64,000 nt of DNA, taken from positions 1 to 64,000 of the forward strand of contig CALIZF010000001.1 of the NCBI GenBank assembly GCA_938028765.1, written 5' to 3'. Position 1 is the stretch's first letter; every line of letters begins with the position of its first letter. This stretch comes from an uncultured Paracoccaceae bacterium. Lineage in GTDB: Bacteria; Pseudomonadota; Alphaproteobacteria; Rhodobacterales; Rhodobacteraceae. Made by a program: the position numbers and the translations under genes. Below are positions 27,273 to 36,452 of the stretch, piece by piece. The notes under the pieces were generated by a model. The model made no database searches. It was not told where the DNA came from and saw only the letters and a list, made by a program, of their open reading frames with translations.

Positions 27273-28688
27273 TTGCGTCTGAACGAAATCGCGCAGGACG
27301 TGGCGCACGACGTGGGCAGCCGCTTCGCCGCCCTCTCCGGGACGATCCTCGAACCGGTCGTCCGGCTTGGGGTGACCGGCCTTGCGCGAGCGGGCAAGAC
27401 GGTCTTCATCACCGCGCTGGTGTCGAACCTGATCGACCGGTCCCGGATGCCGCAGCTGCGCGCCGCCGCCGCGGGGCGGATCGAGGCCGCCTGGCTGCAG
27501 CCCCAGCCCGATCCCACGGTGCCGCGCTTCGACTACGAAGGGCACCGCGCGGCGCTGCTGTCCGACGCACCGCGTTGGCCCGAATCGACCCGGTCGATCT
27601 CGGAGCTGCGGCTGTCGTTCCGCCTGCGCCCACAGGGCGTCCTCGGCGGCCTGACAGGCCCGCGGACCGTGCACCTCGACATCGTGGACTATCCGGGCGA
27701 ATGGCTGGCCGACCTTGCGCTGATCGACACGCCCTACCAGGCCTGGGCCGAGGCCGCGCTGGCGCGCCTCGCCGCGCGGCCCGAGGGCGCAGCCTACCGC
27801 GCGCAGGCGCTGGCCGAGCCGGCCGACGCCGCCCTCGACGAAAGCCGTGCCCGCGCCCTCGCCGCAGCCTGGCGCGACACGCTCGCCGCGTTGCGCGCTG
27901 CCGGCTTCAGCGATGCCACGCCGGGGCGCGCGCTGATGCCCGGCGACCTCGAGGGATCGCCCGCGCTGGCCTTCGCGCCGCTGCCGCGGCCGGCCGCCCC
28001 CCGCCGGGGTAGCCTCTGGCGAACGATGGAGGCGCGCTATGACGCCTACCGCGCCCGCGTCGTGAAGCCGTTCTTCCGCGACCACTTCGCCCGCATCGAC
28101 CGGCAGGTGGTGCTGATGGACGTGCTGGGCGCGATCCACGCCGGCCCGCAGGCGGTCGAGGACATGCGTCGCGCGATGGCCGGCATCCTCGGCGCCTTCC
28201 GGCCCGGGCGGGGCGGTGTGCTGTCCAGCCTGATCCGCGGCATCCGGGTCGAGCGGATCCTGTTCGCCGCCACCCGCGCCGACCACCTGCACCACAGCCA
28301 GCACGCCCGCCTCGCCGCGATCCTCGACGCCATGCTGGCCGAGGCGCGCGAGCGGGCGCGCTATGCCGGCGCGCTGACCGCCGCAATGCCCATTGCCAGC
28401 CTGCGCGCCACGGTCGAGGCCGAGGCGACCCGCCATGGCCGCAGCGTGCAGGGCGTGCGCGGCACCCTTCTGGGCACCGGCCGGCAGGCGATCCTCTATC
28501 CCGGAGAACTGCCGGCCGACCCCGCGCGCCTGCTTGCCCCCGCCCGCGACGGGGCGGACCGCTGGCTCGACGCCGAATACGGGGTCATGGCTTTCGCGCC
28601 CGCGCGCATGACGCTCGCCCCCGGCGAAGGTCTGCCGCACATCCGGCTCGACCGGGCGGCGGAATTTCTCTTCGGCGACCGGCTCTAG
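27273..28688 (+). CDS. ycjX: YcjX-family P-loop GTPase
   Basis: A 471-residue GTPase-like protein of the YcjX (DUF463) family, which in enterobacteria belongs to the phage-shock (Psp) stress regulon. The P-loop is 'GLARAGKTVFI', with 'LDIVDYPGEWL' as switch-type motif and 'ILFAATRADHLH' as the specificity region. Start is set at TTG 27273 because GGAGG lies five bases upstream (27263-27267); a GTG at 27237 is an alternative adding 12 residues. It is followed 13 bases later by a ycjF-type gene, the conserved partner. Confidence 0.88.
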   Translation: MRLNEIAQDVAHDVGSRFAALSGTILEPVVRLGVTGLARAGKTVFITALVSNLIDRSRMPQLRAAAAGRIEAAWLQPQPDPTVPRFDYEGHRAALLSDAPRWPESTRSISELRLSFRLRPQGVLGGLTGPRTVHLDIVDYPGEWLADLALIDTPYQAWAEAALARLAARPEGAAYRAQALAEPADAALDESRARALAAAWRDTLAALRAAGFSDATPGRALMPGDLEGSPALAFAPLPRPAAPRRGSLWRTMEARYDAYRARVVKPFFRDHFARIDRQVVLMDVLGAIHAGPQAVEDMRRAMAGILGAFRPGRGGVLSSLIRGIRVERILFAATRADHLHHSQHARLAAILDAMLAEARERARYAGALTAAMPIASLRATVEAEATRHGRSVQGVRGTLLGTGRQAILYPGELPADPARLLAPARDGADRWLDAEYGVMAFAPARMTLAPGEGLPHIRLDRAAEFLFGDRL

Positions 28689-28701
28689 CGAAAGGCCCGC
28701 G

Positions 28702-29721
28702 ATGACAGACCGCGATCCCGAACCGCTTGCCCGCCCGCTGCTGATCGACCTCGGCCCCGAGGCCGCGCCGCCCTCGCCCGAGGCCGCCCCCCCGGTGCCC
28801 GAACCCGATCTGCCCGGCCCGCCCCCGCGCGTGGCCGCGACGCCCGCCGCCGGCGGGGCGGCGGGGCGTCTGTTCCTCTGGGCGGCCGGGGGGTTCCTGT
28901 CGCTGGCGTTGACCGTCGCGGTGGCCGATTTCGTGACCGGCCTGCTTGCGCGCAACGCTGTGCTGGCGGCCGTGGCCGGCGGTCTGGCCGCGCTGGCGTT
29001 CCTGGCCGCGCTGGCCCTCGCCTGGGGCGAATGGCGGGCGTGGCGGCGGCTCGGCCGGGTCGAGGACCTGCGCGCCGCGGCCGAGGCGGCGGCGCTGTCG
29101 GGCGACCTCGGCGCTGCGCGCCGTGCCGTGGCCGGCGTCCGGGCGCTCTATGCCGGGCGGGCCGAGGCGGCCGACGCGCTGGCGCGCCACGCCGCGCAGG
29201 CCGAGGCGGTGCTGGATGCGGACGCCGCCCTCGCGCTGGCCGAGCGCCTGATCCTCGAAGGTCCGGATGCGCAGGCGCGCCGCGCCGTCGAGGCGGCCGC
29301 GCGTCAGGTCGCGGCGGCGACCGCGCTGGTGCCGCTGGCGCTGGCGGACGTGGCGGTGGCGCTGGTCGCCAACCTGCGGATGATCCGGCAGATCGCGCAG
29401 ATCTACGGCGGACGGGCCGGTACCGTCGGGTCGTGGCGCCTGTTCCGGCGGGTGTTCGCGCACCTCGCGGCCACCGGCGCGCTGGCGGTCGGGGACGACC
29501 TGATCGGATCGGTCGCGGGGGGCGGGATGGTGGCGAAACTGTCGCGCCGCTTCGGCGAGGGCGTGGTGAACGGCGCCCTGACCGCCCGCGTCGGGATCGC
29601 CGCGATCGAGGTCTGCCGGCCGCTGCCTTTCCGCGCGCTGGACCGCCCGGGCGTGTCGGGCACGGTGGGGCGGGCGCTTGCGGGCCTGTTCGGGCGCAAC
29701 GGCGACGGCGCGCCCGGCTGA
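28702..29721 (+). CDS. ycjF: YcjF-type membrane protein (TIGR01620/DUF697)
   Basis: A 339-residue inner-membrane protein that regularly follows ycjX. A Pro-rich N-terminal 50 residues is followed by two transmembrane helices ('AAGGFLSLALTVAVADFV' and 'AVAGGLAALAFLAALALAW'), a helical Ala-rich middle, and the DUF697 region 'VALVANLRMIRQIAQIYGGR' with 'GSVAGGGMVAKLSRRFGEG' near the C-terminus. Role probably in envelope stress with YcjX; inferred from family only. Confidence 0.86.
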   Translation: MTDRDPEPLARPLLIDLGPEAAPPSPEAAPPVPEPDLPGPPPRVAATPAAGGAAGRLFLWAAGGFLSLALTVAVADFVTGLLARNAVLAAVAGGLAALAFLAALALAWGEWRAWRRLGRVEDLRAAAEAAALSGDLGAARRAVAGVRALYAGRAEAADALARHAAQAEAVLDADAALALAERLILEGPDAQARRAVEAAARQVAAATALVPLALADVAVALVANLRMIRQIAQIYGGRAGTVGSWRLFRRVFAHLAATGALAVGDDLIGSVAGGGMVAKLSRRFGEGVVNGALTARVGIAAIEVCRPLPFRALDRPGVSGTVGRALAGLFGRNGDGAPG

Positions 29722-29726
29722 CGCAC

Positions 29727-29755
29727 TGGACCGTCCCGCGCCTCCGCGCTATAGC
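29727..29755 (+). promoter_or_regulatory. candidate ileS promoter
   Basis: -35 TGGACC (29727-29732), 17-bp spacer, -10 TATAGC (29750-29755). The -10 is the centre of a perfect 16-bp palindrome at 29744-29759. The predicted leader to the ileS ATG is about 115 bases. No T-box-like structure was recognised. Confidence 0.4.
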
Positions 29756-29878
29756 GCGGCCCATGCGGAGACGCGCGGGCACCTTGCGAATTACCCGCCC
29801 GGCAGCCTGACCCCAGGCTGGCCGGGACACGCACGCCCCTGACGCCCAGGACCCCGCACGCCCGCAAGGATCGCCCAC

Positions 29879-32818
29879 ATGTGCGCCGACACGCCCGACT
29901 ATCGCCCGACCGTCTTCCTGCCCGAGACCGACTTTCCCATGCGCGCGGGGCTGCCGCAGCGCGAACCCGGCTGGCTGGCCCGCTGGGATGCGCTCGGCCT
30001 CTACGACCGGCTGCGCGACAAGGCCGCCGCCGCAGCCGCCGCCGGCCGCCCGCGGCCCGGCTTCGTGCTGCACGACGGCCCGCCCTATGCGAACGGCCAT
30101 CTGCACATCGGGCACGCGCTGAACAAGATCCTGAAGGACATGGTGGTGCGCAGCCGCCAGATGCTGGGCCACGATGCGCGCTATGTCCCCGGCTGGGACT
30201 GCCACGGTCTGCCGATCGAGTGGAAGATCGAGGAGCAGTATCGCGCCAAGGGCCTGAACAAGGACGACGTGGACGTGGTCGCCTTCCGCCAGGAATGCCG
30301 CCGGTTCGCCGAGGGCTGGGTGGAGGTGCAGCGCGCCGAGTTCCGGCGCCTCGGCGTGACCGGCAACTGGGCCGACCCCTACCGCACGATGGACTACCAC
30401 GCCGAGGCGGTGATCGCGGCCGAGTTCATGACCTTCCTGATGAACGGCAGCCTCTATCAGGGATCGAAGCCGGTGCTGTGGAGCCCGGTCGAGCGCACCG
30501 CGCTGGCCGAGGCCGAGGTGGAATACCACGACCATCAGAGCCACACGATCTGGGTGCCGTTCCGGGTGACCGCCGGCCCGGCAGCGCTCGCCGATGCCCG
30601 CGTCCTGATCTGGACCACCACGCCCTGGACGATCCCCTCGAACCGCGCGGTGGCCTTCAACCCTGCCATCGCCTATGGCCTCTACGAGGTCACGGGGCGG
30701 ACCGAGGCCTCGAACGCCACAATCGGCGCGACCTACCTCGTCGCCGACGCCCTCGCAGAACCGGTGTTCGCGGCGGCGAAACTCGACGGCACCATGTGGC
30801 GGCGCCTGCGCGACGTGACGGCGGACGAACTCGGCGCGCTGACCCTCGCCCACCCCTTCCGCGACCTTGAGGGCGCCGCAGGCGAATGGGACTACCCCGT
30901 GCCCATGCTGCCCGGCGACCATGTGACGGACGAGGCGGGGACGGGCTTCGTCCACACCGCGCCCAGCCACGGCGACGACGACTATACGCTCGGCCAGCGG
31001 CACGGCCTGCCGATGACCTTCAACGTCGAGCCGGACGGGACGTTTCGCGCCGACCTGCCGCTGTTCGGGGGCCTTGCGATCCTGACGCCCGATGGCAAGG
31101 AAGGCCCGGCCAACGTCGCCGTCATCAAGGCGCTGCACGCGGCCGGGGCGCTGTTCGCCAAGGGCAGACTCAGGCATTCCTACCCGCATTCCTGGCGGTC
31201 GAAGGCGCCGCTGATCTACCGCAACACCCCGCAGTGGTTCGTCGCCATCGACCGGCCGCTCGACGACGGCAAGGGCCAGCACGGCGACACGATCCGGGCG
31301 CGGGCGCTCGCCTCCATCGACCGGCTGGTGGCCTTCACCCCGCAGACGGGCCGCAACCGCCTGTCCAGCATGATCGCGGCGCGGCCGGACTGGGTTCTGA
31401 GCCGCCAGCGCGCCTGGGGCGTGCCCCTGACCTGCTTCACCCGGCGCGGCGTCCGGCCCGACCACCCCGAGTACCTGCTGCGCGACGCGCGCGTGAACGC
31501 CCGGATCGTCGCCGCCTTCGAGACGGAGGGGGCGGATGCCTGGTATGTGCCGGGCTTCAAGGAACGGGTGCTGGACGGGTTGCACGATCCCGCTGGCTTC
31601 GACCAGGTGTTCGACATCCTCGACGTCTGGTTCGACAGCGGATCGACCCATGCCTTCGTGCTGCGCGACCGGCCGGACGGCACCCCGGACGGGATCGCGG
31701 ACCTCTACCTCGAAGGCACGGACCAGCACCGCGGGTGGTTCCATTCGTCGCTCCTGCAGGCCTGCGGCACGATCGGCCGGGCGCCCTACCGGGGCGTGCT
31801 GACGCACGGCTTCACGCTGGACGAGCGCGGCATGAAGATGTCGAAGTCGCTCGGCAACGTCATTGCCCCGCAGGCGGTGGTGGACCAGTACGGGGCCGAT
31901 ATCCTGCGTCTCTGGGTGGCGCAGACCGACTACACGCAGGACCAGCGCATCGGGCCCGAGATCCTGAAGGGCACCGCCGAAAGCTATCGACGGCTGCGCA
32001 ACACCTTCCGCTTCCTTCTCGGCGCCTTGAAGGGCTGGGACGAGGGCGAGCGGGTGGATCCGGCCGCGATGCCCGGGCTCGAGCGGTGGATCCTTCACCG
32101 GCTGGCCGAGATCGACGGGCAGGTGCGCGCAGGCTATGCCGCCTACGACTTCCAGGGCGTCTTCCAGACGGTGTTCGCCTTTGCCACCGCGGATCTGTCG
32201 GCCTTCTGGTTCGACATCCGCAAGGATTCCCTCTACTGCGATCCGCCGGGCAGCCTGCGCCGGCGCGCGGTGCGGACGGCGATGGATCTGGTTTTCCATC
32301 GCCTCGTGACCTGGATCGCCCCGGTCCTCGCGTTCACGGCCGAGGAGGTTTGGCTGTCGCGCTTCCCGGACGACGCGGGCAGCGTGCACCTGCAGGACTT
32401 CCCCGAAACCCCCGCCGCGTGGCGGGACGACGCGCTGGCCGCGCAGTGGGACCGCATCCGCGCAGTGCGCCGCGTGGTGACCGCTGCCCTCGAGGTACAG
32501 CGGACGGCCAAGGTCATCGGTGCCTCGCTGGAAGCAGCACCGGTCGTCCATGTCGAGAATGCGGGCGACCGCGCCGCGCTGGCTGCGACAGACTTCGCCG
32601 ATGTGTGCATCGTCTCGGCGGTGCAGGTGACGGGCGATCCCGCGCCGGCCGAGGCGTTCCGCCTGCCCGAGGTGCCGGGCGTGGGCGTGGTGTTCGAGCT
32701 TGCGCCGGGCGAAAAGTGCCAGCGGTGCTGGAAGATCCTGCCGGACGTCGGCAGCCACCGCTACCCCGGCACGTGCGCCCGCTGCAACGATGCCCTCGGC
32801 CGCGCCGCCGCCGGATGA
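29879..32818 (+). CDS. ileS: isoleucyl-tRNA synthetase
   Basis: Class I synthetase charging tRNA-Ile, 979 residues. HIGH motif 'NGHLHIGHALNKILKD', 'YVPGWDCHGLPIEWK', editing domain with 'IWTTTPWTIPSNRA' and 'GTGFVHTAPSHGDDDY', KMSKS motif 'MKMSKSLGNV', and C-terminal zinc cysteines in 'CQRCWKI' and 'CARCND'. ATG 29879 precedes the conserved 'YRPTVFLPETDFPMRAGLPQ'. The last 29 bases overlap the following DUF3253 gene. Confidence 0.97.
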   Translation: MCADTPDYRPTVFLPETDFPMRAGLPQREPGWLARWDALGLYDRLRDKAAAAAAAGRPRPGFVLHDGPPYANGHLHIGHALNKILKDMVVRSRQMLGHDARYVPGWDCHGLPIEWKIEEQYRAKGLNKDDVDVVAFRQECRRFAEGWVEVQRAEFRRLGVTGNWADPYRTMDYHAEAVIAAEFMTFLMNGSLYQGSKPVLWSPVERTALAEAEVEYHDHQSHTIWVPFRVTAGPAALADARVLIWTTTPWTIPSNRAVAFNPAIAYGLYEVTGRTEASNATIGATYLVADALAEPVFAAAKLDGTMWRRLRDVTADELGALTLAHPFRDLEGAAGEWDYPVPMLPGDHVTDEAGTGFVHTAPSHGDDDYTLGQRHGLPMTFNVEPDGTFRADLPLFGGLAILTPDGKEGPANVAVIKALHAAGALFAKGRLRHSYPHSWRSKAPLIYRNTPQWFVAIDRPLDDGKGQHGDTIRARALASIDRLVAFTPQTGRNRLSSMIAARPDWVLSRQRAWGVPLTCFTRRGVRPDHPEYLLRDARVNARIVAAFETEGADAWYVPGFKERVLDGLHDPAGFDQVFDILDVWFDSGSTHAFVLRDRPDGTPDGIADLYLEGTDQHRGWFHSSLLQACGTIGRAPYRGVLTHGFTLDERGMKMSKSLGNVIAPQAVVDQYGADILRLWVAQTDYTQDQRIGPEILKGTAESYRRLRNTFRFLLGALKGWDEGERVDPAAMPGLERWILHRLAEIDGQVRAGYAAYDFQGVFQTVFAFATADLSAFWFDIRKDSLYCDPPGSLRRRAVRTAMDLVFHRLVTWIAPVLAFTAEEVWLSRFPDDAGSVHLQDFPETPAAWRDDALAAQWDRIRAVRRVVTAALEVQRTAKVIGASLEAAPVVHVENAGDRAALAATDFADVCIVSAVQVTGDPAPAEAFRLPEVPGVGVVFELAPGEKCQRCWKILPDVGSHRYPGTCARCNDALGRAAAG

Positions 32819-33062
32819 GGCGATCCGCGCCGTCTTGACGGGCCTTGCCCGGCAGCGCGGCGCGGGGCGCAGCTTCTGCCCGTCGGAAGCGGCGCAGGCC
32901 CTCGCCGCGGACTGGCGCCCGCTGATGCCTGCGGTGCGCCGCGTGGCCGCCGCGATGCAGGCCGAGGGGGCGCTGCGGGCGACGCAGCGGGGCGCCCCGG
33001 CCGATCCCCTGACCGCGCGCGGGCCGATCCGCCTTGCCCTGCCGGACCCGCGCGGCGGGTGA
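32790..33062 (+). CDS. DUF3253 family small protein
   Basis: A 90-residue protein matching the DUF3253 pattern: 'DEAIRAVLTGLARQRGAGRSFCPSEAAQALA' (in part), 'WRPLMPAVRRVAAAMQAEGAL' (in part) and the terminal 'TARGPIRLALP'. The fold is winged-helix-like in character, with no assigned function. The ATG at 32790 lies inside the end of ileS, 29 bases before its stop, so translation may be coupled. Confidence 0.8.
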   Translation: MPSAAPPPDEAIRAVLTGLARQRGAGRSFCPSEAAQALAADWRPLMPAVRRVAAAMQAEGALRATQRGAPADPLTARGPIRLALPDPRGG

Positions 33063-33096
33063 CGCCCGCGCCGCGCCTGCCCCTCGGACCTCCGAC

Positions 33097-33816
33097 TCAG
33101 ACCCCCGAGGCGCGGCCGGACCGGTCGCGGGTCGCCGGAAAGACCTGCTGCATGATCCCGACCAGCAGAAGATAGACCGATGCGATCAGAAGCCCCGTTC
33201 CCGCCCAGCTTTCGCGGTGGAAGTCGCCCCAGGCCGACCAGGCTGCGAAGACGGTCCAGGCCAGCGCGACGGGCAGCGTCACCCGCCGCCAGCGGGCGGT
33301 GCGCACGGGATGGACGAACTTCAGCGGCGTGAACATCGCCCCCGCCAGCACCACCACCAGCCCCAGGGTCACCCAGTAGCCGGGCTCGAGCGCGAAGATG
33401 ACGACCGCCACCATGTTCCAGCACGCCGGGAAGCCCGAAAAGGAATTGTCTTTCGTCTTCATCCGCGTGTCGGCGAAGTAGAGCGCCGAGGCGAAGGTGA
33501 TGACGATGATCACCGCCCACCCCGTCCAGCCCGGCAGCAGGCCGCTGGCGAACAGGGCGTAGGCCGGGATGAACACATAGGTAAGGTAGTCGATGATCAG
33601 GTCGAGCAGCACGCCGTCGATCTGCGGCGCATGCAGCTTGACGCCGTAACGGCGGGCAAGCGGACCGTCGATGCCATCGACCACGAAGGCGACGACCAGC
33701 CACAGGAACATCAGGCTCCAGTTCGCCTGCACCGCGGCAAGGAGGGCGAGCATCGAGAAGACCGCCCCCGTGGCGGTCAAGAGATGCACCGAATAGGCTT
33801 TCACGCGGGGTGTCAT
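33097..33816 (-). CDS. pcs: phosphatidylcholine synthase
   Basis: Integral membrane CDP-alcohol phosphatidyltransferase condensing CDP-diacylglycerol with choline to make phosphatidylcholine, a pathway found in host-associated and photosynthetic alphaproteobacteria. In 239 residues it has the family active-site sequence 'DGIDGPLARRYGV' with downstream 'DGVLLDLIIDYLTY' (DG..AR..G...D...D pattern) and about eight hydrophobic segments. It is the last gene of a fsa-DUF484-xerC-pcs group, 55 bases after xerC. Confidence 0.9.
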   Translation of the reverse strand: MTPRVKAYSVHLLTATGAVFSMLALLAAVQANWSLMFLWLVVAFVVDGIDGPLARRYGVKLHAPQIDGVLLDLIIDYLTYVFIPAYALFASGLLPGWTGWAVIIVITFASALYFADTRMKTKDNSFSGFPACWNMVAVVIFALEPGYWVTLGLVVVLAGAMFTPLKFVHPVRTARWRRVTLPVALAWTVFAAWSAWGDFHRESWAGTGLLIASVYLLLVGIMQQVFPATRDRSGRASGV

Positions 33817-33871
33817 CGGCGTGTCATGCCCCGGCGAGCGGCGCGATGCAACGCGCCTTGCCGGCGCGGCC

Positions 33872-34807
33872 TCACCCGCGCGGATGCGCGGCGGCATAAA
33901 CCTCGATCAGGCGCGCCGCGTCCACGGCGGTATAGCCCTGCGTGGTGGCAAGCGAGGCGTGACCGAGAAGCTCCTGGATGGTGCGCAGGTCGCCCCCGGC
34001 CGACAGCAGATGTGTGGCAAAGCTGTGGCGCAGCGCATGGGGCGTCGCCGTCGCGGGCAGGCCGAGGCGCGCCCGCGCCCGTTCCATCGCGGCCTGGATC
34101 AGGCGCGCGTGCAGAGGCCCGCCGCGCGCGCCGCGGAAGAGCGGGCCCTCGGGCGCAAGATCGAAGGGGCAGAGGGCGGCATAGCGGGCGACCGCCGCCT
34201 GCGCCGCGGGCAGGACGGGGACGATCCGGGTGCGCCCGCCCTTGCCGCGGATCCTGAGCGTGTCGGGCAGGGGCAGTTCCGCGCCCGTCAGCGACAGCGC
34301 CTCGGATATCCGCAGGCCGCAGGCGTAAAGCAGCGTGGCCACCGCCACGTCGCGCGCCGCGATCCAGTCCGCGCGCGCATCGTCCCCGACCGCGCCGATG
34401 ACGAGACGCGCCCCGTCCTCGGACAGCGGGCGGGGCAGCTTGCGCCGGTAGCGGGGCGCGCGGGCCGACAGGACGGCGGTCGCGTCCGCCCCCTCGCGGT
34501 CCATCAGCCAGCGGGTGAAGGCCTTCACCGCCGACAGCCGCCGCGCCATGGTGCGGGCCGACACGCCCCGGCCCTGTTCATGCGCCATGAAGGCGCGCAG
34601 GTCGGCCTGCGGCAGCGCGGCCACGGCCGCCGGCCCTTCCGGGCCGCGATGACCGGCGAGGAACGACAGGTAACGCGCCACATCGTCGCCGTAAGCGCGC
34701 ACCGTTCCCGCCGCCCGGCCCTTGGCCTGCAGGGCCTGCGTCCAGTCCGCCAGCGCCGCGCGCAGCGCGGCCGACGGCATCGCCGGTGACGGTGCCCCGT
34801 CGGTCAC
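33872..34807 (-). CDS. xerC: tyrosine recombinase XerC
   Basis: Site-specific recombinase resolving chromosome dimers at dif together with XerD. The 311-residue protein has an N-terminal SAM-like domain and all catalytic residues: Arg in 'CGLRISEALSL', Lys in 'RGKGGRTRIVP', His/Arg in 'PHALRHSFATHL', His in 'LLGHASLATT', and Tyr in 'TQGYTAVD'. GTG 34807 overlaps the DUF484 stop (GTGA). The DUF484-XerC neighbourhood is conserved in proteobacteria, which favours XerC over a phage integrase. Confidence 0.94.
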   Translation of the reverse strand: MTDGAPSPAMPSAALRAALADWTQALQAKGRAAGTVRAYGDDVARYLSFLAGHRGPEGPAAVAALPQADLRAFMAHEQGRGVSARTMARRLSAVKAFTRWLMDREGADATAVLSARAPRYRRKLPRPLSEDGARLVIGAVGDDARADWIAARDVAVATLLYACGLRISEALSLTGAELPLPDTLRIRGKGGRTRIVPVLPAAQAAVARYAALCPFDLAPEGPLFRGARGGPLHARLIQAAMERARARLGLPATATPHALRHSFATHLLSAGGDLRTIQELLGHASLATTQGYTAVDAARLIEVYAAAHPRG

Positions 34808-35511
34808 GCCAGGAACCGGCGCATCTGCCGCTCGAACACGCCGGCGAACACGGCCAGAAGGTCGGTCCCCTGTGCGGGGCGGAACTTGTGGGGATCCTCG
34901 GCGCCGAGCGCCAGCATCCCCGGCAGCCGTCCGGGGCCGAGATCGAGGCGCATCAGCGCCTCGGATCGCACGTCCGCGGCGCGGTCGCCGTGGACGCGGC
35001 CGTTGTCGGGGATCGCCTGCCGCAGCACGACCGGCCGCCCCTGCGCGCCCCGCCCCATGTAGGCGGCGACATAGCCCGGCTCGGTCACGCACAGCAGACC
35101 GCCAAGGCGCATCAGCGCGGGATCGCCGCCTTCGGTGCTTTCCAGCACCAGCCGCACCGAGTCGACCCGCAACGCCGCCGCCACCGGCCCTTGCAGCGCG
35201 GCGAGGAACCCGGTGAAGGCCGCCGGTTCCAGCAGGGCGAGGATCGCGCGGTGGACGATGTTGGTCGCGGCGAGATTGTCGTAGGCCGCAGCGATGACGC
35301 TGCGATGCGTCGCCTCCAGCCGGTCGAGCCGCGCCTCAAGCCGCTTCATCGCCACGCCGCGCAGATCGACCACATTGCCACCCATCGCGCGCTCGTTCGC
35401 GGCGATCAGCGCGCCCATCAGGTCGGGATCCTCGAGCACCAGCTCTGGCCGGGCGATGATCAGGTCGCGCACCTCGTCGGCCAGCCCGACCGCCCGCGCC
35501 GTATCCGCCAT
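34804..35511 (-). CDS. DUF484 family protein
   Basis: A 235-residue GAF-like protein with the family N-terminus 'LIIARPELVLEDPDLMGALI' (in part), followed by 'NVVDLRGVAMKRLEARLDRLEA' (in part) and a C-terminal GAF-type domain with 'GMLALGAEDPHKFRPAQGTDLL' (in part). DUF484 genes almost always precede xerC. No biochemical role is known. Overlaps xerC by four bases. Confidence 0.91.
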   Translation of the reverse strand: MADTARAVGLADEVRDLIIARPELVLEDPDLMGALIAANERAMGGNVVDLRGVAMKRLEARLDRLEATHRSVIAAAYDNLAATNIVHRAILALLEPAAFTGFLAALQGPVAAALRVDSVRLVLESTEGGDPALMRLGGLLCVTEPGYVAAYMGRGAQGRPVVLRQAIPDNGRVHGDRAADVRSEALMRLDLGPGRLPGMLALGAEDPHKFRPAQGTDLLAVFAGVFERQMRRFLA

Positions 35512-35564
35512 GCCCGTCCTCCGCCTGTCCCGCCCGTGGTTTTTCCGCCGACACTACACCGGTT

Positions 35565-36218
35565 TCACAGGATTTTCTGCCCCGTTTTTCGCCAGTCCGC
35601 CAGGAACTGGTCCAGCCCCCGGTCGGTCAGGGGATGGGACGCCAGCGCCTTGATCACCGCCGGCGGGGCCGTCATCACGTCGGCGCCGATCCTGGCCGCC
35701 TCGGCCACATGGTTCACGCTGCGGATCGAGGCGGCGAGGATCTGCGTTCTGAAGTCGTAGTTGTCATAGACCTGCCGGATGCCGGCGATCAGCTGCATCC
35801 CGTCGAGATTGATGTCGTCGAGCCGTCCGACAAAGGGGCTGACGAAGGTCGCCCCCGCCTTGGCCGCCAGCAGCGCCTGGTTGACGCTGAAACAGAGCGT
35901 GACGTTGACCATGAACCCCTCGCCCGTCAGCACCTTGCAGGCCCTGAGGCCGTCCCAGGTCAGCGGCAGCTTCACAGCGATGTTGGGCGCGATGGCCGCG
36001 AGGCGCCGCCCCTCGGCGATCATCGCCGCCGCCTCGGTCGCCACGACCTCGGCCGAGACGGGGCCCTCGACGATCCCGCAGATCTCGCGCGTGACCTCGA
36101 CGATGTCGCGGCCCGACTTCAAGATCAGCGACGGGTTGGTGGTGACGCCGTCGGCCATGCCGAGTTCGGCAAGCTCGCGGATCGCGGCGACATCGGCGGT
36201 ATCGACGAAGAACTTCAT
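35565..36218 (-). CDS. fsa: transaldolase / fructose-6-phosphate aldolase-type enzyme
   Basis: Small (217-residue) class I aldolase of the TalC/FSA group. Key motifs are '[20 protein letters not shown]' (start), '[14 protein letters not shown]', Schiff-base Lys in '[13 protein letters not shown]', and '[11 protein letters not shown]'. Sequence alone does not separate transaldolase from fructose-6-phosphate aldolase activity. ATG 36218 follows AGGAG. First gene of the reverse operon with DUF484, xerC and pcs. Confidence 0.93.
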   Translation of the reverse strand: MKFFVDTADVAAIRELAELGMADGVTTNPSLILKSGRDIVEVTREICGIVEGPVSAEVVATEAAAMIAEGRRLAAIAPNIAVKLPLTWDGLRACKVLTGEGFMVNVTLCFSVNQALLAAKAGATFVSPFVGRLDDINLDGMQLIAGIRQVYDNYDFRTQILAASIRSVNHVAEAARIGADVMTAPPAVIKALASHPLTDRGLDQFLADWRKTGQKIL

Positions 36219-36260
36219 CGGCGGCACTCCTGCAGGTTCGCGCCCGTGATAGCGCGGGGC

Positions 36261-36407
36261 GGTCCCGCGCGCGAGGGGGGGCGAGTCGAGCGGCTCGGAG
36301 ACGACGAGGCGGCGGGCGGCGGTCCCGCGCGCGAGGGGGGGGGCGACCTCGCTCAGGCCGCGATCCGCGCCTACTTGCACAGCTGTCCCGCGCGCGAGGG
36401 GGCGCGA
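36261..36407. repeat. three regularly spaced CRISPR-like repeats
   Basis: A shared core GTCCCGCGCGCGAGGGG with a downstream GCGA-type end occurs three times: 36261-36284, 36321-36346 and 36385-36407. Repeat starts are about 60 and 63 bases apart, leaving unrelated intervals of about 36-38 bases. The core can fold (CCC / GGG around GCGCGCGA). Size, spacing and foldback resemble a minimal CRISPR array, but repeat ends are ragged (different G-run lengths) and no cas gene is in the window. It lies in the 234-base gap between divergent fsa and priA and could equally be a dispersed intergenic repeat. Confidence 0.6.
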
Positions 36408-36452
36408 CAGGTAGGGGGTGCAGCGCGGCGCGCGCGCTGCTAGTGATCTGGC

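Noticed and set aside
30000-30100. A T-box or other riboswitch in front of ileS
   Set aside because: The leader is short and no specifier-loop or antiterminator pattern was visible; T-boxes are also rare in alphaproteobacteria.
28685-33703. A very long uninterrupted reverse-strand reading frame (over 1600 codons) opposite ycjF and ileS
   Set aside because: It is the mirror of strongly coding genes on the other strand; the composition is Arg/Ala/Pro/His-rich with no family motif. Such frames are expected at this GC content.
36261-36407. Calling a bona fide CRISPR array
   Set aside because: Only three ragged repeats, no leader or cas genes in the window. Listed as a repeat with a CRISPR-like layout.
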